Shown: positions 6,168-11,892 of the stretch, in pieces | Layout of the letters: each line of letters begins with the position of its first letter | Position numbering within the stretch: the first letter of the stretch is position 1 | Source: CAYJBH01 sp964369965 | GTDB lineage: Bacteria; Bacillota; Clostridia; Oscillospirales; Ruminococcaceae | Assembly (NCBI GenBank): GCA_964369965.1 | Contig: CAYJGF010000035.1 | Span: forward strand, 1-11,892 | Reading direction: 5' to 3' | Length of the DNA: 11,892 bases | Translations under genes and position numbers: made by a program | Notes under the pieces: model-generated | What the model was told of the DNA's origin: nothing | The model's database searches: none | The model's input: the letters and a program-made list of their open reading frames with translations, nothing else

Positions 6168-8376
6168 CTCCAACCTTTTTAAAACGGCGGTCTGTGCGCT
6201 TGTCATGTTGTGCACCCTGCTGATCATCTTCGGCATGGCACCCTTTGGCGATGCCACATTCTTGACCGGCGACCTCAACGGGCAGTATATCAGCTTTTTT
6301 TCCGCAGTTCGCAGTGCACTTTTGAGCGGCGAGGGGCTTACGTATAGCCTGCACAAAGGTCTCGGCGGTGGGATGCTCGGCATAATAGCCTACCACGTCG
6401 CAAGCCCGTTTGTCCTTTTGTATCTATTGTTTGAGCCGATACATTACGGTGTTGTGACCACCTTCGTCGTGCTGTTAAAAATAATATCCCTCTGCCTATC
6501 CATGTCTTTTTTCTTAACCAAAAAGTTTAAGAAAAATAGCAATGTTGTGGTGGCAATCTCCCTTTGCTATGGGTTTTGCGGCTATGTCTTTGTCTATCTG
6601 CAAAATATTATGTGGCTGGACGTGTTGATTCTTTTGCCGATACTGTGCTACGGCATCGACCGTCTCTATACCACACGGCGACCGTTTGTCTATTCCTTGA
6701 CGCTTTTTTTGGCGGTGGTGATTAACTTTTATATCGCATATATGGTGTGCATATTTTTGGTGCTCTATTTCCTCTACAACCTTGTCTGTTCACCGCCACC
6801 CGATAGAAAAGGTCTGCTTTGTCGAGTGGGTGAGTTTTCGCTTGCCTCCCTCGTTGGGGGGCTGCTCGGCGCGGTGTTTTTGTTGCCCTCCCTTGCCGAA
6901 GTTTATTTCACCAAAGGCATTGGTGAGGCGCAGTACACCCTGCAACTCACCGGCGAGTTTTCACTTTGGCAGTTCCTTTCAAGGATGTTGCCGTTCGGCT
7001 TTGATATACAGCGGATAAGCGACGATCTGCCGAATGTCTACGGCGGTGTGATTGTCATAATACTACTCACGGTATTTTTTGCTTCAAAAGGGATAGCGAT
7101 AAGGCGAAAGGTGATTGCCTTTACAGTGCTTGCGGTGTTGTATTTAGGCATGTGGAGCACCGATTTCAACTTTCTTTTCCACGGTTTCGCCGAGCCGGTG
7201 TGGTTCACCCATCGCAATTCGTTTTTGTTCGTTTTTTGGGCATGTTTTCTTGCCGCCACCGCCTTTTGCGAAGGAATTATCACGGCAAAGACGCCCGTCG
7301 TCTCGACGGTGTCGGTTGCGGTGGTTTTGACCTGTCGAGTTATATTCTTCGATGCGATTTATACCACAAACCGTTTTATAACCACACTTTTGCTAACTAT
7401 AATCTTACTAACCTTGATATATATCGTCACAAAATATAAAACCCCGAGGGTTAAAAGTGTCGTCGGCAGTGCCATCCTGCTCTGTGTCGCAGTGGAGTTG
7501 ACGGTGAACGCCTACTACACCCAGCGGCAGTTTGAACAGTACCCAAACTCGGAATATGTGCAGTTTATCGCCGACACCGAATATCTCTTAGATGAGATTG
7601 AGGCGATCGAGGGGGGCGATGATTATCGTGTGGAAAAAACCTATTGGCGCAACCTGAACGACAGCATGTTGCTGGACTATTACGGCGTAACCCATTTCAG
7701 CTCCACAATGGATGATAAAATGCAGGACATAACCTACCGCACCGGTTTGAGCGGCGGCGCGGCGGCGGTGCTTTATGACAGTGGGGGGAGCAACATATTT
7801 GCCGACAGCCTTGTCGGAATAAAGTATCTGCTGGTAAAATCCGGCACCGATATACCGAGCGGCTACCTACCGACCGACATAACTAAAAATGACATCACCG
7901 TCTACCAAAACCCCTATGCCTTCCCCCTCGGATTTATATTGCCGGACGGGGACTATGACCTTCCAATCGAAAACAATGAGGAATATTTGAGCGAATTATA
8001 CTCTTTGTTGTCGCAAAATGAGGGTGCGGAGATGTCGCCGACGGCACTCGCGCAGTTGAGTGAAAAGCTAAAAGAGGTCGGCGCCGAGGTCGATTTTATA
8101 GGGGACAGAATTGTTGCCGAAATAACGAGCGAACGTGAGGGGGTAGTGTTTTTCAGCGTGCCGTACAACGAGCGATTGACCGCAACGGTAAATGGCGAAG
8201 TGGCACAGACTTTGCCTGTCTTTAACAATCAGCTCGGGGTAAGGGTGAGCGAAGGGGAGAATTTTATCGAGATAGGCTATTCGATCCCACTGTTCTATTT
8301 AGGTCTGTTGTTGAGCGTGCTGTCGGCGGCGGCTCTTGTGATATGGTGGCGCGTTTTTAGTGTATGGAATATATAA
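6154..8376 (+). CDS. YfhO family membrane protein, putative GT-C glycosyltransferase
   Basis: This 740-aa protein has many membrane helices in residues 10-450 and one near the C-terminus (about 712-732), with an external domain between. YfhO-type features are LTGDLNGQY (38-45), the HKGLGGG loop (67-73), ASPFVLLY (83-90), GVTHFSSTMDDK (511-522), DSLVGIKYLLVK (551-562) and a late VPYNERLTATVNGE block (669-682). B. subtilis YfhO (861 aa) is proposed to add GlcNAc, supplied by CsbB on undecaprenyl phosphate, to lipoteichoic acid outside the membrane; here the acceptor is unknown. No CsbB-like donor synthase is in the window. GAGGTG (6144-6149) precedes the ATG, and the start lies inside the previous gene. 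gpr begins 54 nt after the stop. Confidence 0.88.
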   Translation: MKKVNSNLFKTAVCALVMLCTLLIIFGMAPFGDATFLTGDLNGQYISFFSAVRSALLSGEGLTYSLHKGLGGGMLGIIAYHVASPFVLLYLLFEPIHYGVVTTFVVLLKIISLCLSMSFFLTKKFKKNSNVVVAISLCYGFCGYVFVYLQNIMWLDVLILLPILCYGIDRLYTTRRPFVYSLTLFLAVVINFYIAYMVCIFLVLYFLYNLVCSPPPDRKGLLCRVGEFSLASLVGGLLGAVFLLPSLAEVYFTKGIGEAQYTLQLTGEFSLWQFLSRMLPFGFDIQRISDDLPNVYGGVIVIILLTVFFASKGIAIRRKVIAFTVLAVLYLGMWSTDFNFLFHGFAEPVWFTHRNSFLFVFWACFLAATAFCEGIITAKTPVVSTVSVAVVLTCRVIFFDAIYTTNRFITTLLLTIILLTLIYIVTKYKTPRVKSVVGSAILLCVAVELTVNAYYTQRQFEQYPNSEYVQFIADTEYLLDEIEAIEGGDDYRVEKTYWRNLNDSMLLDYYGVTHFSSTMDDKMQDITYRTGLSGGAAAVLYDSGGSNIFADSLVGIKYLLVKSGTDIPSGYLPTDITKNDITVYQNPYAFPLGFILPDGDYDLPIENNEEYLSELYSLLSQNEGAEMSPTALAQLSEKLKEVGAEVDFIGDRIVAEITSEREGVVFFSVPYNERLTATVNGEVAQTLPVFNNQLGVRVSEGENFIEIGYSIPLFYLGLLLSVLSAAALVIWWRVFSVWNI

Positions 8377-8396
8377 CCGCTCAACTGCCAAAACTA
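8366..8396 (+). promoter_or_regulatory. Possible forespore sigma-G/F promoter of gpr
   Basis: GGAATA (8366-8371), an 18-nt spacer and AAAACTA (8390-8396) resemble the sigma-G consensus TGAATA-(17-18)-CATACTA, with one mismatch in the -35 and two in the -10. The same -10 also fits the sigma-F pattern. It begins in the last codons of yfhO and would start transcription near 8403, some 28 nt before gpr. In Bacillus gpr is driven by sigma-F and sigma-G. The match is short and may be chance. Confidence 0.35.
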
Positions 8397-8430
8397 CCCC
8401 GTATAGAGCAACAAAAAGGGGGGGGCGAAC

Positions 8431-9219
8431 ATGGCATTATATACCGACATAGCGACCGAGATATACAAAAAAAACGACGGCAGTATACCGCAAGGGGTGG
8501 AGACACAGCGATTTTGCGCGGTGGATATAGAGGTGACAAGGGTGGTCATCACGCGCAAAGGGCTGAACCGCGCAAAAGGTAGCTATTCTATTATTGATAT
8601 GCCTAACCTCTCACTTGTGGACGACCGCAACGACCGATATATCTCAAGCGTCGCGACCGAGCTGTCACGACTGCTCCCTAAAAGCGGTCTCGTGATGGTC
8701 ATAGGGCTTGGCAACGAGGCGGTGACGGCGGACAGCCTCGGTCCACTCACCGCACGCAAAATATTTGTGACAAGGCGACTGGGCGAGACGGCGGACAACT
8801 CCGATTTGCGCCTGCGTGACGTATGCGCTTTCACCCCCGGGGTGGTAGGCAGAACCGGCATAGACACGGTGGAGAGTATCTCGGCGATGGTCAAAAAGAT
8901 AAAACCGGCGGCGGTAATTTGCGTCGACAGCCTGTACACCAATGAGCCGAGGCGGCTGGGTTGCACCGTGCAGTTGACCGACACCGGTCTTTCCCCCGGT
9001 GGAGCTTATACCCTAAGCGCCGAGACACTCGGTTGCCCCACCATCGCAATAGGAGTGCCGACCATGAAACAGCACGGCACCTCCGATGCACAGTTGATAG
9101 TCACCATGCGACAGCTGGACAGCGTGATGGAAAAAGCGTCCAATATCCTGTCTCTCTCCATCAACAGGGCGATACAAAAATCGCTCACCTCGGCGGAGAT
9201 AAGCTATCTTGTGAGTTGA
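8431..9219 (+). CDS. gpr: GPR germination endopeptidase (spore protease)
   Basis: This 262-aa aspartic endopeptidase (MEROPS A25) degrades the small acid-soluble spore proteins (SASP) on germination. Clear family blocks are SYSIIDMPNL (51-60), IGLGNEAVTADSLGP (91-105), FTPGVVGRTGIDT (134-146), VICVDSLYT (162-170), QLTDTGLSPGG (181-191) and LGCPTIAIGVPT (200-211). D101 and D166 sit where the catalytic D127 and D193 of B. megaterium GPR are expected, with nearly the same spacing. The N-terminus has TDIATE (5-10), like the SASP cleavage site and the self-processing site, so the propeptide may be only about 6 residues. The protein is much shorter than Bacillus GPR (about 370 aa), mainly in the C-terminal third. 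An AAAAAGGGGGGGG ribosome site lies 5 nt before the ATG. Confidence 0.93.
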   Translation: MALYTDIATEIYKKNDGSIPQGVETQRFCAVDIEVTRVVITRKGLNRAKGSYSIIDMPNLSLVDDRNDRYISSVATELSRLLPKSGLVMVIGLGNEAVTADSLGPLTARKIFVTRRLGETADNSDLRLRDVCAFTPGVVGRTGIDTVESISAMVKKIKPAAVICVDSLYTNEPRRLGCTVQLTDTGLSPGGAYTLSAETLGCPTIAIGVPTMKQHGTSDAQLIVTMRQLDSVMEKASNILSLSINRAIQKSLTSAEISYLVS

Positions 9220-9270
9220 GAGATTTTGGGGCTAATGATGACTATTCGCTTAAATTCACTGTGGTGGGTG

Positions 9271-9360
9271 TATGTAGGGGCGACCTCATTTTATGAGGTC
9301 GAACGACCATGCGATCGTCCGCCTGTTGGTGTAGGGGACGGATTGCCCGTCCCGACCCCA
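9271..9360. repeat. GTAGGGG-type palindromic intergenic repeat
   Basis: The space between gpr and hslO holds two units that start with GTAGGGG (9274 and 9331). The first runs into a perfect 9-bp hairpin, CGACCTCAT-TTT-ATGAGGTCG (9281-9301). The second forms GGGACGG-attgc-CCGTCCC (9335-9353). Neither hairpin is followed by a U-tract, so they are not typical terminators. The composition is unlike the flanking sequence and resembles REP- or BOX-like repeats scattered in gut Clostridia genomes. The remainder of 9220-9413 shows only the GGAG ribosome site of hslO and no confident promoter. Confidence 0.7.
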
Positions 9361-9413
9361 ATTTACCGATGACCGTAATATCGGACATAACTACAACTAT
9401 ATATGGAGAAAAT

Positions 9414-10289
9414 ATGAAAAACAACAATTTAATCCGTGCAATCTCGAAAGACGGTTCGGTGGTGGCGTCGGTGGTGAACTCCACCGAGATGGTCGCCGAG
9501 CTGGAGCGTTTACATAAACCCTCCGCCGTCATCACCGCGGCGCTCGGTCGACTCTGTACCGCGGCGGCATTGATGGGGGCACAACTTAAAGGCGACAGGG
9601 AGAGTATAACCCTGCGCATCAACGGAGGCGGACCCGCCGGCACGTTGATGGCGGTCGCCGACGCACACGGCAACGTCAAGGGGACGGTCAAAAACACAAT
9701 TCTTGACCTGCCGTCCAACGCATATGGCAAGTTGGATGTCGGCGGTGCGGTCGGCAGTGACGGATTTTTGGACGTGATACGGGACAATGTCTACGGCGAG
9801 CCCTATACCGGTCGGGTATCGCTCGTCTCGGGCGAGATAGGCGATGATATAACAAACTATTATGCCACAAGCGAACAAACGCCGACCGTCTGCGGTCTCG
9901 GCGTGTTGGTCAACGCCGACCTCAATGTAGCCTCCGCCGGCGGTTTCCTCGTGCAACTGTTGCCGTTTTGCGACCCGAGCGTCATCGATGTGATAGAGAA
10001 AAATATCGAGCGGTTGCCGAGCGTGTCCTCACTTTTTTCCACCCACACTCCACATGAGGTGGTCGACATTCTATTAAACGGGCTCTCCCCCGACATCCTT
10101 GATGAGACAACGGCGCGCTATCGTTGCGACTGTTCGCTACAGCGTGTGGAGCGCGCATTGATAAGCCTCGGTAGGGAGGAACTTGTCGACATGGCAAAAA
10201 ACAACACCCCAACCGAGGTGGAGTGTCATTTTTGTGATAAAGTATACAGTTTTTCAAACGAGCGGTTGACGGAGCTGGCTAAAGGATAA
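9414..10289 (+). CDS. hslO: Redox-regulated chaperone Hsp33
   Basis: The ATG at 9414, with GGAG 6 nt upstream, gives 291 aa, the length of B. subtilis Hsp33. The zinc-binding redox switch is intact: C238-D-C240 and, after a 30-residue linker, C271-HF-C274. Under oxidising stress in the cytoplasm these cysteines form disulfides, zinc is released and the protein becomes an ATP-independent holdase for unfolding proteins. The N-terminal domain begins LIRAISKDGSVVASVV and has SITLRINGGGPAGTL (64-78) and LPSNAYGKLDVGGAVG (99-114). The frame stays open back to 9309, but that extension is made of the GTAGGGG repeat and is not part of the gene. Its stop is 4 nt from that of the converging purine permease. 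Confidence 0.96.
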   Translation: MKNNNLIRAISKDGSVVASVVNSTEMVAELERLHKPSAVITAALGRLCTAAALMGAQLKGDRESITLRINGGGPAGTLMAVADAHGNVKGTVKNTILDLPSNAYGKLDVGGAVGSDGFLDVIRDNVYGEPYTGRVSLVSGEIGDDITNYYATSEQTPTVCGLGVLVNADLNVASAGGFLVQLLPFCDPSVIDVIEKNIERLPSVSSLFSTHTPHEVVDILLNGLSPDILDETTARYRCDCSLQRVERALISLGREELVDMAKNNTPTEVECHFCDKVYSFSNERLTELAKG

Positions 10290-10293
10290 GCTC

Positions 10294-11610
10294 TTACATA
10301 GCGCCTATAATAAACTTGATAAGGAACAATATCGATACTACAATCAACATGGGGTTGACCGTTTTGCGGTCCTCTTTGCTAAAGAGATTGAGTATGGTGT
10401 AGGTGATAAAGCCACAGCCGATACCGGTCGAAATGTCGTAGGTGAACGCCATCATGGTGACCGCAAAGAATGCCGGTATTGCGATGTTGTATTTCGAGAA
10501 GTCTATGTCGGTGATGGGTGCCATCATAAACACACCGACCAGCACAAGTGCCGGCGCGGTTGCGGCGCTCGGGACGATAAGCGCAAGCGGCGAGAAAAAT
10601 AATGCCAACACAAAGCAAGCGGCGGTGGTGAGCGAGGTGAGGCCGGTTCTGCCACCTGCGGCAACGCCGGAGGCGGACTCGACATAGGTGGTGACGGTCG
10701 GGGTGCCGAGCATGGAACCGGTGACGGTCGCTATCGCATCGGAGGTCAGCGCTTGTTTCACGTTCGGGACATTGCCGTCCTTGTCAATCATCTTCGCTTT
10801 GGTGGTGACACCGACCAGTGTGCCGATGGTGTCAAACACGTCGGTAAAAAGGAAGGTGAATACCACTATAACCATCTCAAGTGTGAGTATGTTCGACCAC
10901 TCAAATTGGAAGAATACCGGTGTGAGAGACGGCGGCAGGCTGAATATACCGGTGGGCAGAGGTGCAACACCTATTATAAGCGACAGCACGGTGGAGCCGG
11001 CGATGCCGATAAGCAGTGCGCCCGGCACCTTCAACACCAAAAGGATTCCGATAAGGAGTATGCCGAACACGGTGACGAGTGCCGCAGGGGTTGCGACGTC
11101 GGCAACACTGAATGTCGCCATGCCGAGAGAGCCTGTCCCCTCGTTATAGAGGACGACACCGCCGTTTTTAAGACCGATAAGTGCAATAAACAAACCAACA
11201 CCGACCGATACGGCATTTTTGAGTGATTTGGGCATAAGCTGAACGATGCTCTCACGGATATTGAAGAAGGACATCAGCAGGAACAAAATACCCTCAATAA
11301 GAACGGCGGTCAGTGCAAACTGCCATGTCATACCCATGCCGAGACATACCGTGTAGGTGAAAAAAGCGAGCGGACCGACGCCGGGCGCGAGCGCAAACGG
11401 CATTTTAGCCCATAGCGCCATGATAAGTGTGCCGATGATGGTCGCAAGGCAGGTTGCGGTGAACACTGCCGAATTATCCATGCCTGCCTGAGACAGCATG
11501 TCGGGGGCAAGAGCGATGATGTACGCCATGGTGACAAAGGTGGTCACGCCGGCGACAATCTCCCTCTTGACGGTGGTGCCGTTTTCCTTGAGCCTGAAAA
11601 ATTTTTCCAA
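10294..11610 (-). CDS. NCS2 (AzgA-type) purine permease, guanine/hypoxanthine
   Basis: This protein of about 438 aa has 12-14 membrane segments and spans the NCS2 AzgA/PbuG subfamily, which imports hypoxanthine, guanine or adenine with protons. Visible signatures (numbered from the longer GTG start) are AGVTTFVTMAYI (28-39), FTDVFDTIGTLVGV (263-276), TPTVTTYVESASGVAAGGRTG (311-331) and the C-terminal NPMLI segment. I chose the TTG at 11610. It gives the family-typical LEKFFRLKENGT start and has AAGG 8-9 nt upstream, while the GTG at 11634 (8 codons longer) lacks a ribosome site. The usual GLNAFF of TM3 reads GPLAFF (87-92), and GTS of TM10 reads GTP. It converges on hslO with 4 nt between stops. 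The exact substrate is not certain. Confidence 0.93.
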   Translation of the reverse strand: MEKFFRLKENGTTVKREIVAGVTTFVTMAYIIALAPDMLSQAGMDNSAVFTATCLATIIGTLIMALWAKMPFALAPGVGPLAFFTYTVCLGMGMTWQFALTAVLIEGILFLLMSFFNIRESIVQLMPKSLKNAVSVGVGLFIALIGLKNGGVVLYNEGTGSLGMATFSVADVATPAALVTVFGILLIGILLVLKVPGALLIGIAGSTVLSLIIGVAPLPTGIFSLPPSLTPVFFQFEWSNILTLEMVIVVFTFLFTDVFDTIGTLVGVTTKAKMIDKDGNVPNVKQALTSDAIATVTGSMLGTPTVTTYVESASGVAAGGRTGLTSLTTAACFVLALFFSPLALIVPSAATAPALVLVGVFMMAPITDIDFSKYNIAIPAFFAVTMMAFTYDISTGIGCGFITYTILNLFSKEDRKTVNPMLIVVSILFLIKFIIGAM

Positions 11611-11649
11611 AGCTGATACCTTGCCTTTCTGCACATTTGTGCGATTGTA

Positions 11650-11666
11650 GCGCGTTTAGTGCGCGC
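11650..11666 (-). promoter_or_regulatory. GC-rich inverted repeat in permease leader
   Basis: GCGCG-(7 nt)-CGCGC lies between the promoter and the start codon of the purine permease, in an otherwise AT-rich leader of about 68 nt. It could be an operator near the transcription start or a small 5' hairpin. No conserved purine riboswitch core is visible, so control by that RNA is not supported. Confidence 0.35.
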
Positions 11667-11684
11667 AATGTATATTTTATCTGA

Positions 11685-11713
11685 ATTATACAATAAAAAT
11701 GTAGAAATGGCAA
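11685..11713 (-). promoter_or_regulatory. Sigma-A promoter of the purine permease
   Basis: On the minus strand TTGCCA (11708-11713), a 17-nt spacer and a perfect TATAAT (11685-11690) form a strong promoter, with a start near 11678. The -35 box abuts an AT inverted repeat, AATATAT-ATC-ATATATT (11712-11728), which may act as an UP element or an operator. Confidence 0.8.
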
Positions 11714-11795
11714 TATATATCATATATTTTGTAGAATAAAACAAAGGAGCAACAGATATTGATAAAAATTTCGGAGTATCACACATTAATTACAC

Positions 11796-11838
11796 AAAAA
11801 AAACATCGCAGGGGCACGAATGACCTGCGATGTTTTTT
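11796..11838 (-). terminator. Bidirectional intrinsic terminator after tRNA-Thr
   Basis: A 10-bp stem (ACATCGCAGG, 11803-11812, with CCTGCGATGT, 11824-11833) encloses an 11-nt loop and is flanked by an 8-A tract on one side and a 6-T tract on the other. On the minus strand it follows directly on the CCA end of the tRNA and ends in eight U, so it should stop tRNA transcription. Its symmetry would also allow it to end plus-strand transcripts. Confidence 0.88.
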
Positions 11839-11892
11839 GGAGCTGTTGAGCAGATTTGAACTGCCGACCTCCTCCTTACCAAGGAGGTGCTC
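11838..11892 (-). tRNA. tRNA-Thr(GGT), 5' part outside window
   Basis: The visible 55 nt run from the 3' strand of the D-stem (GAGC) through the anticodon arm CCTCC-TTGGTAA-GGAGG. The variable loop AGGTC, the T-arm GGCAG-TTCAAAT-CTGCT, the acceptor CAACAGC, the discriminator T and an encoded CCA follow. The anticodon GGT (11878-11880) reads threonine ACC/ACT codons. About 21 nt of the 5' end lie beyond the right edge. The acceptor is immediately followed by the terminator, so this is the last gene of its transcript. Confidence 0.95.

Noticed and set aside
9235..9372. A 45-codon ATG frame between gpr and hslO.
   Set aside because: It is built from the GTAGGGG palindromic repeat and has no clear ribosome site; such frames are typical repeat artefacts.
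9309..9413. N-terminal extension of hslO by 35 codons.
   Set aside because: The added residues come from the repeat; the ATG at 9414 has a proper GGAG site and gives the standard 291-aa length.
11611..11800. Purine riboswitch ahead of the NCS2 permease.
   Set aside because: The conserved purine-riboswitch core is not visible and the leader is too short.
11757..11892. Plus-strand TTG frame after an AAAGGAG motif (11743-11749).
   Set aside because: It runs through the terminator and antisense to the tRNA, with no protein-like character.
11838..11892. Phage or island attachment site at the 3' end of tRNA-Thr.
   Set aside because: No integrase, no second copy of the tRNA end and no shift in gene content; a terminator follows directly.
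1..11892. CRISPR array, transposase or prophage genes.
   Set aside because: No regularly spaced repeats with unique spacers and no recognisable mobile-element proteins were seen.

Overview
The window reads as mid-GC chromosomal DNA of a spore-forming Clostridia-type Firmicute, most likely an uncultured gut-associated Oscillospirales-like lineage. The reasons are a gpr germination protease, a spoVM-like micro-ORF, an S-box (SAM-I) riboswitch, sigma-A type promoters with 17-bp spacers, TTG/GTG starts, a NusG-domain-II/Gx-transporter pair and an Hsp33 of Bacillus length. The lineage is an inference; no 16S or complete marker set is present.

Layout. Positions 1-256 are a divergent control region. 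On the minus strand a strong promoter (130-158) feeds a SAM-I riboswitch (about 17-110) whose regulated gene lies off the left edge. On the plus strand a second strong promoter (197-225) drives an MglB-like sugar-binding lipoprotein (257-1228). That gene is followed by a tandem-plus-inverted repeat of the ACTAATG type (1229-1313). Next come two micro-ORFs, a 49-aa two-helix membrane peptide (1383-1532) and a 23-aa SpoVM homologue (1544-1615). They lead closely into hemW (1629-2690), which overlaps by 4 nt with a NusG-II-domain protein (2687-3049), which overlaps by 4 nt with a Gx-family transporter (3046-3546).

A new extended -10 promoter (3568-3596) starts a tightly packed three-gene membrane cluster: a 649-aa GT-C-like polytopic protein (3625-5574), a 198-aa protein with two membrane helices and an external beta-rich domain (5571-6167), and a YfhO-family protein (6154-8376). 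The ORFs overlap by 4 and 14 nt. This is the best candidate for an undescribed functional unit, probably a lipid-linked-sugar or teichoic-acid glycosylation module. gpr follows (8431-9219), with a possible forespore sigma-G/F promoter in the end of yfhO.

Positions 9220-9413 contain a GTAGGGG-type hairpin repeat. Then come hslO (9414-10289) and, converging on it with only 4 nt between the stop codons, an AzgA/NCS2 purine permease on the minus strand (10294-11610). The permease has a clear sigma-A promoter (11685-11713) and no purine riboswitch. The right edge holds a bidirectional terminator (11796-11838) and the 3' 55 nt of a minus-strand tRNA-Thr(GGT).

Functionally the window is a string of short, mostly housekeeping transcription units (heme delivery, redox chaperone, purine uptake, tRNA) with sporulation genes (spoVM, gpr) embedded among them, plus one cell-envelope module of unknown product.
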